From: Bacteroidia bacterium
GTDB taxonomy: Bacteria > Bacteroidota > Bacteroidia > Cytophagales > Cyclobacteriaceae
Direction: 5' to 3'
Assembly: GCA_030425425.1 (NCBI GenBank)
Contig: JAUIAO010000034.1
Span: forward strand, 1-64,000
DNA length: 64,000 nt
Shown here: positions 1 to 8,500 of the stretch, in pieces
How positions within the stretch are numbered: position 1 is the stretch's first letter
How the letters are laid out: each line of letters opens with the position of its first letter
Notes under the pieces: model-generated
The model's input: the letters and a program-made list of their open reading frames with translations, nothing else
What the model was told of the DNA's origin: nothing
Database searches by the model: none
Position numbers and translations under genes: made by a program

Positions 1-2
1 CA

Positions 3-107
3 TTATCAGCCGATGGGAAACTCTGGATAGTACTATCGATCTCTGCATTCAGCAACTCGCAAGATACCATTGCCAAATTCAACAGAATCATAAACGAAAT
101 TCTGTAA
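3..107 (+). CDS. C-terminal end of a truncated upstream gene
   Basis: An open frame enters from the left edge and ends in TAA at 105–107, giving 34 residues that begin LSADGKLWIVLSISAF and end in INEIL. The pattern of a hydrophobic strand after a DGK turn followed by a C-terminal helix resembles the end of serine beta-lactamase or penicillin-binding-protein folds, but this is only a guess. The frame converges on the TrmH-like gene that ends at 135. The rest of the gene lies outside the window, so function cannot be decided. Confidence 0.35.
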   Translation, partial: LSADGKLWIVLSISAFSNSQDTIAKFNRIINEIL

Positions 108-134
108 CTTGACAAAGTAGGACTAATGATAGGT

Positions 135-668
135 TTACAATCCGCCAACCTTTGAAACAAAATCCCAGACAACTACACCAAGACTGACAGAAATATTTAA
201 CGAGTGTTTTGTCCCATATTGTGGAATCTCCAAAACTATATCTGCATTTTTTACCACTTTTTCATTTACGCCAAAAACTTCATTGCCAAACACAAACGCA
301 TATTTATGATCGGGTTTCGGCTGGAATTCTAATAGTGAGGTGCTTTCATCTGCTTGCTCTACAGCTACGATTTGATATCCGTTGGCTTTCAGTTGCTCAA
401 TTAAAGTATTAATTTCCTTCGCATACTCCCAGGCCACAGTTTCTGTAGCACCGAGCGCGGTTTTGTTGATATCGCGATGAGGAGGAGTCGCTGTGATGCC
501 ACATAGATATATCTTTTCAATTCTGAAAGCATCAGAAGTCCTAAAAGTGCTGCCCACATTATTCATACTTCTGATATCGTCGAGGATGATACAGGCGTTC
601 AACTTCTCCACCTTTTCAAATTCCTCTGGCTGTAATCGCCCGAGCTCTTCGTTTTTTAGTTTTCTCAT
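135..668 (-). CDS. TrmH/SpoU-family RNA 2'-O-methyltransferase
   Basis: This is a single-domain SPOUT methyltransferase (177 aa) that would transfer a methyl group from S-adenosylmethionine to a ribose 2'-OH in tRNA or rRNA. The three SpoU motifs are visible: motif 1 NNVGSTFRTSDAF near residues 36–48, motif 2 FVFGNEVFGV near 124–133, and motif 3 EIPQYGTKHSLNISVSLGV near 147–165, which forms the knotted cofactor pocket. No N-terminal RNA-binding extension is present, so it is a short form and the exact target nucleotide cannot be told. It is divergent from mutS, with 63 bp between the starts. A -7-like box (TAGTTTTG, minus strand, 708–715) lies upstream but no matching -33 element was found. 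Confidence 0.88.
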   Translation of the reverse strand: MRKLKNEELGRLQPEEFEKVEKLNACIILDDIRSMNNVGSTFRTSDAFRIEKIYLCGITATPPHRDINKTALGATETVAWEYAKEINTLIEQLKANGYQIVAVEQADESTSLLEFQPKPDHKYAFVFGNEVFGVNEKVVKNADIVLEIPQYGTKHSLNISVSLGVVVWDFVSKVGGL

Positions 669-731
669 GCGCCGCTGTTTCCTTAATATTGTGCACTAAT
701 TTGAGTCCAAAACTACCACCAATTCCCACAA

Positions 732-3344
732 ATGGCGAAATCCAAAAAAAGCTCCGAAACTCCATTAATGAAGCAATACAACGCCATCAAGGCCAAGCAC
801 CCGGGAGCCTTATTGCTTTTTCGTGTTGGGGATTTTTATGAAACTTTTGGAGAAGATGCCATCAAAGCCAGCAAAGTACTGGATATCGTCCTCACCAAAA
901 GAGCCAACGGCTCAGCGTCACACATCGAATTGGCTGGTTTTCCACATCACTCACTGGATTCATATCTGCCACGATTAGTCCGTGCCGGAAACAGAGTAGC
1001 AATCTGCGATCAGCTGGAAGATCCAAAGAGCGTCAAGGGAATTGTGAAAAGAGGAGTCACAGAACTAGTGACGCCCGGACTTTCTATGAATGACAATGTA
1101 CTGGAGCAAAAACGCAATAATTTCCTCGCTTCAATTCATTATGATGACAAAGCCTGTGGAGTTTCTTTTTTGGATCTGAGCACAGGAGAATTTTTTGTGG
1201 CTCAAGGCACCGAAACATATGTAGAAAAACTCATTCAGGGTTTTCAGCCATCAGAGATCATTTATTGTAAAAATGCCCGTGCAAAGTTTGACAAATCTTT
1301 TGGAGGCAATTACAATCATTTTCATCTTGAAGAATGGATTTTTAACCTTGAGTATGGGTATGAAAAGCTAACCAGACATTTCAATACAGCTAACCTTAAA
1401 GGGTTTGGCGTGGAGGAATTAAAATCGGCCATTATTGCGGCTGGTGCGGTTTTGTTTTATCTGGAAGATACGGAACACAAAGACACCAAACATATTGGCA
1501 ACCTTTCGCGGATAGACGAGCAGCAATATGTATGGCTGGATAAGTTTACGATCAGAAACCTGGAACTGATCCAGCCAAGTCAGCCAGACGGTACGGCGCT
1601 AATTGATGTGCTGGACAATACCCAAACTCCGATGGGCAGTCGCTTGCTGAGAAAGTGGATGGTGCTTCCACTGAAGAATAAAGAGCAAATAGACTTGCGG
1701 CTCAATACCGTGGAGGCATTCCTCGAAGAGGAAGAACGGCTCAATGAAGTAAACGGGTTTCTCAAACAGATTGGTGATTTGGAGCGGTTGATTTCTAAAG
1801 TGGCCACCGCCCGGATCAATCCCCGAGAAATGGTGCAACTGAAAAAAAGCCTTGGGCAAGTAGCTCCGATTCGTCAGGAACTGAAAAAGTCAGATAATCC
1901 AATATTCAAACAATACCTGGATCAACTCAATGAATGCGAAGGATTGGTCACCAATATTGAGGAATCTGTAAAAGAAGATGCACCGATTAATGCTTCGCTG
2001 GGCAATATCATCAAAGATGGAGTCAATGAAGAACTGGACGAATTGAGGAAACTCGCATTCTCTGGGAAAGATTACCTAAAGGGTATTCAAGAGCGCGAAA
2101 TGGAACGTACGGGAATTACTTCTCTCAAAATCGCTTACAACAAAGTCTTTGGTTATTATCTGGAAGTGACCAATGCCCATAAAGACAAAGTGCCTCAGGA
2201 ATGGATCAGAAAGCAGACTTTGGTGAATGCCGAACGATATATTACCGAAGAGCTCAAAATCTATGAAGAAAAGATTCTGAAGGCTGAAGATCAGATCTTT
2301 GGGATCGAAACCAAACTTTACAATGAATTGGTGGCTTTTGCAGCGGAATACATTGGTTTGATTCAGCAAAATGCCAAATCCATTGCTACGCTTGATTGCC
2401 TGACATCATTTGCCCATCTATCAAAGCGCAACAATTATATAAAGCCAACAGTCTCAGATGAATTTTCTCTGGACATCAAAGCTGGCCGCCATCCGGTCAT
2501 AGAGCAAAACATGCCACCGGAGGAAGATTATATCCCCAATGATGTTTTTCTGGATGACCAGTCTCAGCAGATCATTATCATCACCGGGCCAAACATGGCA
2601 GGTAAATCGGCATTACTAAGACAAACTGCCTTAATCGTGCTGATGGCTCAAATGGGTTGTTATGTTCCTGCTGGCTATGCGCGGATCGGGCTGGTTGATA
2701 AGGTGTTTACGAGAGTGGGAGCTTCGGATAACTTATCACGTGGAGAATCTACCTTCATGGTAGAAATGACCGAAACAGCGAGTATTTTGAACAATCTCAG
2801 TAATCGATCTTTGGTATTGATGGATGAAATCGGACGGGGAACGAGCACTTATGATGGCATTTCAATTGCCTGGTCAATCGTTGAGTTTTTGCATAATCAT
2901 CCTCAGCACAAAGCCAAGACACTTTTTGCCACTCATTATCATGAGCTGAATGAGCTGACGAATGATTTGCCACGAGTGAAGAATTTTAATGTGGCAGTGA
3001 AAGAAATGGATAACAAAGTGATATTTATTCGAAAGCTTCAGCCAGGAGGTAGTGAGCATAGCTTTGGTATTCATGTAGCACAGCTGGCAGGTATGCCCAA
3101 CCAAGTGGTAATCCGTGCTAACACTATTCTAAAACATCTGGAAGCTGATAAATTATCTGAAAATGAAAAAGAAAAGCTGGCCGAAGTACCAAGTAGTCAG
3201 TTTCAGCTGAATTTATTTGAATCTGATCCTCGATTCGAGAAAGTGCTCAAATTGCTAAGAGATATTGATGTTAATACCATTTCACCCGTGGAGGCATTGC
3301 TCAAAGTGAATGAAATGAAGGAAGAATTGAAAGGCAAGAATTAA
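732..3344 (+). CDS. mutS: DNA mismatch repair protein MutS
   Basis: MutS recognises mismatches and small loops in newly replicated DNA and starts repair with MutL. The 870-aa length is typical of bacterial MutS1. The mismatch-wedging F-x-E motif (GDFYETF, F35 and E37) is in the N-terminal domain. The C-terminal ATPase carries Walker A (GPNMAGKS, about residue 619), the signature stretch SRGESTFMVEM, Walker B (LVLMDEIGRGTST) and the ATHYHEL switch. The C-terminal helix-turn-helix end (ISPVEALLKVNEMK) is intact. It is transcribed alone and is divergent from the TrmH-like gene. A hairpin follows the stop codon. Nothing suggests damage. Confidence 0.98.
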   Translation: MAKSKKSSETPLMKQYNAIKAKHPGALLLFRVGDFYETFGEDAIKASKVLDIVLTKRANGSASHIELAGFPHHSLDSYLPRLVRAGNRVAICDQLEDPKSVKGIVKRGVTELVTPGLSMNDNVLEQKRNNFLASIHYDDKACGVSFLDLSTGEFFVAQGTETYVEKLIQGFQPSEIIYCKNARAKFDKSFGGNYNHFHLEEWIFNLEYGYEKLTRHFNTANLKGFGVEELKSAIIAAGAVLFYLEDTEHKDTKHIGNLSRIDEQQYVWLDKFTIRNLELIQPSQPDGTALIDVLDNTQTPMGSRLLRKWMVLPLKNKEQIDLRLNTVEAFLEEEERLNEVNGFLKQIGDLERLISKVATARINPREMVQLKKSLGQVAPIRQELKKSDNPIFKQYLDQLNECEGLVTNIEESVKEDAPINASLGNIIKDGVNEELDELRKLAFSGKDYLKGIQEREMERTGITSLKIAYNKVFGYYLEVTNAHKDKVPQEWIRKQTLVNAERYITEELKIYEEKILKAEDQIFGIETKLYNELVAFAAEYIGLIQQNAKSIATLDCLTSFAHLSKRNNYIKPTVSDEFSLDIKAGRHPVIEQNMPPEEDYIPNDVFLDDQSQQIIIITGPNMAGKSALLRQTALIVLMAQMGCYVPAGYARIGLVDKVFTRVGASDNLSRGESTFMVEMTETASILNNLSNRSLVLMDEIGRGTSTYDGISIAWSIVEFLHNHPQHKAKTLFATHYHELNELTNDLPRVKNFNVAVKEMDNKVIFIRKLQPGGSEHSFGIHVAQLAGMPNQVVIRANTILKHLEADKLSENEKEKLAEVPSSQFQLNLFESDPRFEKVLKLLRDIDVNTISPVEALLKVNEMKEELKGKN

Positions 3345-3373
3345 TCCTTCAAACTCTGATGGTTACCTAAATA

Positions 3374-3398
3374 ATTGAAAGCGGGGAGAACTTTCAAT
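3374..3398. terminator. Possible terminator hairpin between convergent genes
   Basis: ATTGAAAG (3374–3381) and CTTTCAAT (3391–3398) form perfect 8-bp arms around a 9-nt loop. The hairpin lies 30 bp after the mutS stop and 11 bp after the stop of the convergent small gene. The T-rich tract after it is weak, so termination is inferred mainly from position. Confidence 0.4.
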
Positions 3399-3408
3399 CA
3401 TTTATTGA

Positions 3409-3639
3409 TTATGATGCTTTAAGAATTCCGTTCAATTCCTGAATTCTGTTCTTGTGGCCTTCAATTACCTGATCGATAATTTCAATATTGTTCTGGTATT
3501 TCAATTTACCAGCTGCTACTTGTCTTTCTATGTGCGTTCTGATTTTCTGAGCACATCTTAATGCTTCGATGTTCTCTTCATAGCTCAATGTAAGTGTTAG
3601 CGCTGCTGTGTCGTTGAGAATGTGGCTGTTGGTGTTCAT
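3409..3639 (-). CDS. Small helical protein, paralogue of the 3785–4024 protein
   Basis: A 76-aa acidic/basic soluble protein without signal peptide or membrane segment. I do not recognise a named family. The body looks all-helical and shares a clear pattern with the next gene upstream (3785–4024): LSYEEN versus LSFEEN, then IRTHIERQV versus MRNHLQNQV, then NIEIIDQVIEGH versus NIELLDMVIETH, without gaps. The shared pattern suggests tandem duplication. Both genes point the same way and are separated by 145 bp that contain a perfect inverted repeat, so they may be separately regulated. The ATG at 3637–3639 is the only sensible start. Function is unknown; a small regulator or structural partner is possible. 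Confidence 0.7.
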   Translation of the reverse strand: MNTNSHILNDTAALTLTLSYEENIEALRCAQKIRTHIERQVAAGKLKYQNNIEIIDQVIEGHKNRIQELNGILKAS

Positions 3640-3704
3640 GGTTTCAGGTAGTTAGATTATTTGTATTCCTAAATTACATGTTAACCACCAGTGTATCGAA
3701 CGGT

Positions 3705-3732
3705 ATGCAGTGAACATGATGATTCACTGCAT
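3705..3732. repeat. Perfect 10-bp inverted repeat between two paralogous mini-genes
   Basis: ATGCAGTGAA (3705–3714) and TTCACTGCAT (3723–3732) are exact reverse complements with an 8-nt spacer, catgatga. It lies 53 bp past the stop of the upstream mini-gene and 66 bp before the start of the downstream one. There is no T-run after it on either strand, which argues for an operator or an RNA processing hairpin rather than an intrinsic terminator. Confidence 0.6.
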
Positions 3733-3784
3733 TAACAGGAAAATACGTGATCAAACAAAAAGAAAATTCACAAACTCTGCTAAA

Positions 3785-4024
3785 TCAGCTTGCAATAGGG
3801 AAAAAAGAAGCAACATTCGTTTCCAAACTCTTGTTGACGTGAGTTTCAATTACCATATCAAGTAGTTCGATATTCTTCTCAAAGCGCTTGTTGCCGCTGA
3901 TGACCTGATTCTGAAGGTGATTTCTCATCTTCATAGTGCAACGAATTAATTCCTGGTTTTCTTCGAAAGAGAGGGTTTCAACGAGAGCGTTGATGTCTTC
4001 AAGGATTTCAATAGAGTAATACAT
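3785..4024 (-). CDS. Small helical protein, paralogue of the 3409–3639 protein
   Basis: A 79-aa protein starting MYYSIEILEDINALVETLSF. An in-frame ATG 42 bp further upstream exists, but its extra 14 residues have no counterpart in the paralogue, so the inner ATG is preferred. The central and C-terminal parts align without gaps with the 76-aa neighbour (LSxEEN, [IM]RxHxxxQV, NIExxDxVIExH). The C-terminus is longer and more hydrophobic (ASFFPIAS). There is no signal peptide. Family and function are not recognised. Similar length, orientation and pattern point to a local duplication. Confidence 0.65.
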   Translation of the reverse strand: MYYSIEILEDINALVETLSFEENQELIRCTMKMRNHLQNQVISGNKRFEKNIELLDMVIETHVNKSLETNVASFFPIAS

Positions 4025-4139
4025 AGCCTGTTGGTTTAAATTATAAGATAAATGTAGCGTCAACATTTAATCTCACAAAATCCAATTTGGCGAAATGGGG
4101 ATATTACAGAATGATCAGGAATAAATAAAGATTAAAAGG

Positions 4140-4661
4140 TTAGAAACCTATTTTTTTAGATTTCCAACCACGCTGTTCCAGTTCATTGGCACTATCCAGA
4201 ACCTTATCTTTCAGAGAAGCTTTATATTCGGAAAGCTTTTTGGAAATATCAGCATCAAAAGCTCCAATCATCTCTGCGGCCAGTATTCCGGCATTTTTAG
4301 CCCCATCCAGTGCTACAGTAGCTACTGGAATACCTCCAGGCATTTGTAGAATTGAAAGAACAGAGTCCCATCCATCAATCGAATTTCGAGACTTTACGGG
4401 TACGCCGATCACGGGCAAAGTAGTTAATGATGCGACCATGCCCGGTAAATGTGCTGCTCCTCCCGCACCAGCAATGATCACTTTTATACCTCTTTCGGCA
4501 GCTTTTTCAGCATAATCAAGCATTCTGTGCGGAGTACGATGTGCAGAAACAATTGTCACCTCTATGGTCACACCCAGTTCTTCGAGAATTTCTGCGGCTT
4601 CTGACATTACTGGCAAATCAGATTGACTGCCCATTATTATTCCTACTTGTGCTGTGCTCAT
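4140..4661 (-). CDS. purE: N5-carboxyaminoimidazole ribonucleotide mutase PurE
   Basis: PurE rearranges N5-CAIR to CAIR in de novo purine synthesis (173 aa). Visible hallmarks are the phosphate-binding start IIMGSQSDLPVM, the catalytic-histidine segment SAHRTPHRM, and the glycine-rich loop IIAGAGGAAHLPGMVA. The partner purK is directly upstream, and the start ATG overlaps the purK stop by 4 bp (ATGA), implying translational coupling. The presence of PurK indicates the class I (mutase) route rather than direct carboxylation. Confidence 0.97.
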   Translation of the reverse strand: MSTAQVGIIMGSQSDLPVMSEAAEILEELGVTIEVTIVSAHRTPHRMLDYAEKAAERGIKVIIAGAGGAAHLPGMVASLTTLPVIGVPVKSRNSIDGWDSVLSILQMPGGIPVATVALDGAKNAGILAAEMIGAFDADISKKLSEYKASLKDKVLDSANELEQRGWKSKKIGF

Positions 4662-5806
4662 GCTTTTACTTTTAATATTTCTTTTACTCTTAGTGCTTTT
4701 TGTTTTAATGAGGCGGTGTTTTCATCAGTCAGGGTAATGTGACCCATCTTGCGGAATGGCTTGGTGATTTTCTTTCCATACAGATGTAAATGAACACCAT
4801 TTTCAGAAAGTAATTCATGCATTCCTTCATATCTGGCATTCCCAGTAAAACCTTTTTCTCCTAATACATTCACCATAGCCGCAGGTTTGATCAACTCTGT
4901 AGAGCCTAAAGGCAAATCCAGAATAGCCCGTAGGTGTTGCTCGAATTGAGAGGTGATATTAGCTTCTATGGTATGGTGACCGCTATTGTGTGTTCTCGGG
5001 GCAATTTCATTGACTAACACTTCATCTTCCTGAGTCAGGAACATTTCTACGGCCAATAACCCAACAAGGTCGAGTTTGGTAATGAGGTCTTCAGCCAATT
5101 TTTGGGCTTTTTCTTCTATTTCTACAGAAACCTCAGCAGGAGCAAAGAGAAACTCCACAAGGTTGGCTTCCGGGTGAAAAGCCAGTTCTACCAAAGGGAA
5201 GCATTTCACCTCACCTGATTCATTCCTGGCTACAATAACACTTAGTTCTTTTTTAAAGTCAATGAGTTTTTCCAGCAAAGAAGGTTCTTCGAATGCTTTG
5301 TTCAGTTCACTTGCCGTTTTAATCACCTGAACTCCTCGCCCATCGTATCCGCCTTTTCCCAATTTGTTGACAGCAGGTAAAAAAGAAGCATGAGCCTGAA
5401 CTTCTTGCTTGTTTTCTGTAAGAATAAAATCTGCAGTAGGAATTCTGTTGGCTTTATAAAATGTTTTCTGCTTACGCTTATCCTGAATCAATTCAATGAT
5501 TTCCGGCTGTGGAAACACTTTTTTACCCTGTTTTTGTAATGCTTTAAGTGCTTCGGTGTTTACCGTTTCTATCTCGATAGTGATGACATCTTTGTCAGCA
5601 CCAAACTCCATGACCGTCTCATAATCCAACAAACTCCCCTGGGTAAAAGTCTGAGCAATGTGGGCGCAAGGAGCATTTGCATCAGGATCTAACATGTGGA
5701 TCTGAAGGTTAAAATCTGTGGATGATTGTAGCATCATCCGCCCGAGCTGTCCACCACCTAAAACTCCGATTTGTAAATCTGTAAGGTCTTTGTGCTGAGT
5801 GTTCAT
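4658..5806 (-). CDS. purK: 5-(carboxyamino)imidazole ribonucleotide synthase PurK
   Basis: PurK is an ATP-grasp enzyme that makes N5-CAIR from AIR, bicarbonate and ATP. The start at 5806 (MNTQHKDL) is chosen because the Rossmann-like opening IGVLGGGQLGRMM follows at once. The frame is open for 41 more codons upstream, but that segment has no family features and opposes a small gene. ATP-grasp elements include the loop GKGGYDGRGV and the metal-binding segment EMFLTQEDEVLVNEIAPRTHNSGHHT. Length from this start (382 aa) is normal. It forms a two-gene operon with purE through a 4-bp overlap. Confidence 0.95.
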   Translation of the reverse strand: MNTQHKDLTDLQIGVLGGGQLGRMMLQSSTDFNLQIHMLDPDANAPCAHIAQTFTQGSLLDYETVMEFGADKDVITIEIETVNTEALKALQKQGKKVFPQPEIIELIQDKRKQKTFYKANRIPTADFILTENKQEVQAHASFLPAVNKLGKGGYDGRGVQVIKTASELNKAFEEPSLLEKLIDFKKELSVIVARNESGEVKCFPLVELAFHPEANLVEFLFAPAEVSVEIEEKAQKLAEDLITKLDLVGLLAVEMFLTQEDEVLVNEIAPRTHNSGHHTIEANITSQFEQHLRAILDLPLGSTELIKPAAMVNVLGEKGFTGNARYEGMHELLSENGVHLHLYGKKITKPFRKMGHITLTDENTASLKQKALRVKEILKVKA

Positions 5807-5931
5807 GGATAAGTGTTTTTCTGGTTGCCGAATGCATGGCCCACAAAAAGTAGACGATATATCTGCCTTGGCTCTTGAAGGGCAAAGATGTGAAGTTTTT
5901 CTGGTAAATTGGAGGTAAACCCACTCCACAG

Positions 5932-6087
5932 ATGGACAAGGAAAAAGAAAAACAAGCTATTAAAAAACTGCAGGAACTGAAGAAAAAGTTTGAGCAAGAA
6001 GATTCGAAACCTGATTCTGACGAGTCTGCTACTGAAAATAACATCCCCTGGGAGTCATTCAGGAAAAACATGGGTTGCGGTGGGTAA
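5932..6087 (+). CDS. 51-aa conserved-looking mini-protein ending in MGCGG
   Basis: An ATG frame of 51 codons: a very charged amphipathic helix (MDKEKEKQAIKKLQELKKKF), an acidic linker, then a compact tail reading IPWESFRKNMGCGG. The tail resembles short hypothetical proteins I associate with Bacteroidota genomes, but this is memory and not a search. It lies divergent from purK (125 bp between starts) and convergent with the TPR protein. There is no signal peptide. The single cysteine in a C-terminal GCGG could bind metal or be modified; this is speculation. The frame opposite it on the minus strand is not convincing. Confidence 0.55.
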   Translation: MDKEKEKQAIKKLQELKKKFEQEDSKPDSDESATENNIPWESFRKNMGCGG

Positions 6088-6143
6088 CATGCTTTTTGTT
6101 TTTCACAAGTCCATGCCTACCCACTCAATATAAATTTCGCAGA

Positions 6144-7022
6144 CTAGTCTTTTCTCTTGTACAACCCGTCAAAGCTCTTTGTCCAGGATTTTCCGTCTTC
6201 AGAATCCTCAAACAATTGTCGGACAGTTCCGTCTTCATTAAGTGTGAAGGTCAATCTTGATTTCATCAACTTACCTTGTTGGTTGAGGTAATCACACTGA
6301 AACTGTAACATTCCTTCGGCACGATCAATTTCTGTATAATCCAAAACTCCTCCATTGCTGGCTACCCAGGTCTGATGCCATTTTTGATCCTTACGATCGT
6401 AATAGTTGATACTTTGGCCTGAGTAAATCCTTGGAGTCGTATAACTTTCGTGAATGGCGCACCCACCTTCCGCCAGGGTAATATTGTTTTCTCCTACTTT
6501 TTGGTCATTTACATAGACACCCCATTCACCTACCCAAAAATCAAAATGTCTGGCATTTTTATCTGACAGACATGGATAGGCATTGGTTTTAACCAGTAGG
6601 AAAAGCTCCATAAACTGTTCATTTTCCTGATATTCGTTCCACTCATCACCTGATTCCAATAAAATAAAGTTGCTGAATCCTTTTTCGGCAGCTTGTGCCA
6701 GCATGTCGAGAGAAGATGACGGGTTCTCTGTTTTCGTCAACACTTTCGCTTTGGCATATAAGGTATAGCCAGCATAAAAATTGTTTTCAAGTGCCTTATC
6801 AAGACTTGCTAAAGCATTCTTAATTTCTCCGGTTTCGTATTGGCAAATCCCCAACCTGTACCAGGCCGAAGAATCGGATTTATTGTTTTTCAAGTATTTT
6901 TTATAGGGTTTGATGGCTGTATTCCAGTCTTTCTGAAAATAGGCCTGATCAGCTTCTTGTTTTAATTTTTGTCCAAAGACAGTAAGATTGGAAAGTACCA
7001 GAATGATTGTTAGAGCTTTCAT
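6144..7022 (-). CDS. Exported TPR protein with C-terminal lipocalin-like (DUF1579-like) domain
   Basis: The 292-aa protein has a short signal peptide (MKALTIILVLSNLTVFGQ). Three TPR-like helical pairs follow (about residues 20–125; for example AWYRLGICQYETGEIKNALASLDKAL). The C-terminal half begins ARHFDFWVGEWGVY and is strand-rich, as in small periplasmic lipocalin-like domains of the DUF1579 type. Its start overlaps the stop of the AraC-type gene by 4 bp, so the two are probably co-translated. Ligand and role are unknown; ligand carriage with TPR-mediated protein contact is an inference. Confidence 0.7.
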   Translation of the reverse strand: MKALTIILVLSNLTVFGQKLKQEADQAYFQKDWNTAIKPYKKYLKNNKSDSSAWYRLGICQYETGEIKNALASLDKALENNFYAGYTLYAKAKVLTKTENPSSSLDMLAQAAEKGFSNFILLESGDEWNEYQENEQFMELFLLVKTNAYPCLSDKNARHFDFWVGEWGVYVNDQKVGENNITLAEGGCAIHESYTTPRIYSGQSINYYDRKDQKWHQTWVASNGGVLDYTEIDRAEGMLQFQCDYLNQQGKLMKSRLTFTLNEDGTVRQLFEDSEDGKSWTKSFDGLYKRKD

Positions 7023-7405
7023 AAGTTCAGGTTGATGATTGATTGAGTGTTATGTTGTTTGAATTCCGATGGGGAAATACCAACAAACTTCTTAAAAGCG
7101 GCATTGAAAGTTGACTTATTATTGAAACCAGATTGGTATGCTACCTCTATGATTTTGAGGTTTTGCTGACCATCAAGGATCAATGTTTTCGCTTCTTCCA
7201 CCCGGTATTTGTTGATAAAGTCCGAAAAATGACAGCCTTCAAGTTCGTTGATTACCTGAGAAAGCTGAGCGGCAGTGACATTAACCCTTCTCGCAAGCTC
7301 CTTCAGTCTCATTGAGTGGAGATATAGCTTCTCTTCCCTTAGGAGGTTGTTAACCTTCTGAAGAATGAGACGTGGGGACTTTATTTGATAAGGGGCTGGT
7401 TGCAT
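7019..7405 (-). CDS. Stand-alone AraC-type helix-turn-helix regulator
   Basis: The 128 residues contain only the C-terminal DNA-binding module of AraC family proteins. The first HTH is LKELARRVNVTAAQLSQVIN (about 35–54), the linker FSDFINKYRVEEAKTLI, and the second HTH IIEVAYQSGFNNKSTFNAAFKKFVGISPSEFK. In Bacteroidota this exact layout usually sits at the end of a longer protein with a membrane or ligand-binding sensor. Here the gene begins only 35 bp after the ftsY stop, and the upstream frame meets a stop inside the ftsY end without any sensor sequence. It is either a genuine mini-regulator or the remnant of a fused receptor. It is coupled to the TPR/lipocalin gene by a 4-bp overlap. Confidence 0.85.
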   Translation of the reverse strand: MQPAPYQIKSPRLILQKVNNLLREEKLYLHSMRLKELARRVNVTAAQLSQVINELEGCHFSDFINKYRVEEAKTLILDGQQNLKIIEVAYQSGFNNKSTFNAAFKKFVGISPSEFKQHNTQSIINLNL

Positions 7406-7440
7406 CGCGTATTTAAAACAACCAACCGTGTGTGTTACCC

Positions 7441-8394
7441 TTATTTCTTAAAGAAAGAATCAACAAATTCCACTTTGTTGAAAACTTGTAGGTCTTCTAC
7501 TTTTTCACCTACACCGATATATTTTACCGGGATTTTGAACTGATCAGAAATTCCAATCACAACGCCTCCTTTTGCGGTACCATCCAATTTTGTGATAGCT
7601 AAAGAAGATACATCCGTGGCTTTGGTAAATTCCTGAGCCTGGATAAAGGCATTTTGACCCGTGCTTCCATCGAGAACAAGCATAACATCATGAGGTGCTT
7701 CGGGGATGAACCGTTGGATTACTTTCTTGATTTTTGAAAGCTCATTCATCAGGTTTACCTTAGTGTGGAGCCGTCCCGCTGTATCGATGATCACTACATC
7801 TGCATTGTTTTCTGCACCGTATTTAGCCGTTTCAAAAGCCACGGAGGCAGGATCTGTGTTCATCCCTTTGTTGATCACGGGCACACCCACTCGCTCTCCC
7901 CACATGATCAGCTGATCAACAGCGGCTGCCCTGAAGGTGTCGGCAGCACCTAGTACGACATTTTTACCCAGTGCTTTAAACTGGGAGGCAAGCTTGCCAA
8001 TAGTTGTAGTTTTACCTACTCCATTTACCCCTACCACGAGAATGACATATGGCCCATCCACTTTTGGAGTATCAAAGTTTTGTAGGTCTTGTGTATTGTT
8101 TTCAGAAAGCAGCCCAGCAATTTCCTCGCGCAGAATTCTGTTGAGTTCGCTTGCATTGAGGTATTTGTCCTTGGCTACTCGCTCTTCTATTCTTTGGATA
8201 ATTTTGATGGTGGTGTCTACTCCCACGTCAGAAGTAATGAGCACCTCTTCCAGTTCATCCAACACTTCATCATCTACCGTCGATTTACCGACAACTGCTT
8301 TGCCTAGCTTATTGAAAAAACTTTCCTTGCTTTTTTCCAGGCCCTTGTCGAGCGATTCCTTTTTTTCTTTGGAGAAAAATCCTTTTAGACCCAT
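7441..8394 (-). CDS. ftsY: Signal recognition particle receptor FtsY
   Basis: FtsY docks SRP–ribosome complexes at the inner membrane and hydrolyses GTP together with Ffh. At 317 aa it has a short charged N-terminus, an N domain (about 20–100) and a G domain with P-loop GVNGVGKTTT (about 122–131), the DTFRAAAVDQL insertion-box segment, DTAGRLHTK and TKLDGTAKGG. The long acidic A domain of the E. coli protein is missing, as is usual in this phylum. It is the last gene of rpmG–DUF4295–ftsY. Confidence 0.98.
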   Translation of the reverse strand: MGLKGFFSKEKKESLDKGLEKSKESFFNKLGKAVVGKSTVDDEVLDELEEVLITSDVGVDTTIKIIQRIEERVAKDKYLNASELNRILREEIAGLLSENNTQDLQNFDTPKVDGPYVILVVGVNGVGKTTTIGKLASQFKALGKNVVLGAADTFRAAAVDQLIMWGERVGVPVINKGMNTDPASVAFETAKYGAENNADVVIIDTAGRLHTKVNLMNELSKIKKVIQRFIPEAPHDVMLVLDGSTGQNAFIQAQEFTKATDVSSLAITKLDGTAKGGVVIGISDQFKIPVKYIGVGEKVEDLQVFNKVEFVDSFFKK

Positions 8395-8451
8395 TTTCTA
8401 ATAAATAATGACGGTGATCAACTAGAATTATTAAGATGCGCGTAAACGCAA

Positions 8452-8475
8452 AAAGTCCCTACGAGGAGGGACTTT
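8452..8475 (-). terminator. Hairpin between DUF4295 gene and ftsY
   Basis: AAAGTCCCT (8452–8460) and AGGGACTTT (8467–8475) form perfect 9-bp arms with a 6-nt loop. On the minus strand it starts 25 nt after the DUF4295 stop, and the 3' arm runs into a stretch of five T. It could be a partial terminator or attenuator lowering ftsY relative to the ribosomal gene. Confidence 0.5.
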
Positions 8476-8500
8476 AAATATAATATTATTGAAGACTTAA

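Noticed and set aside
5709-6071. Minus-strand frame over the purK start
   Set aside because: It overlaps purK in another frame and covers the better 51-aa plus-strand mini-gene; its composition (Ser/Phe runs) is that of an antisense frame.
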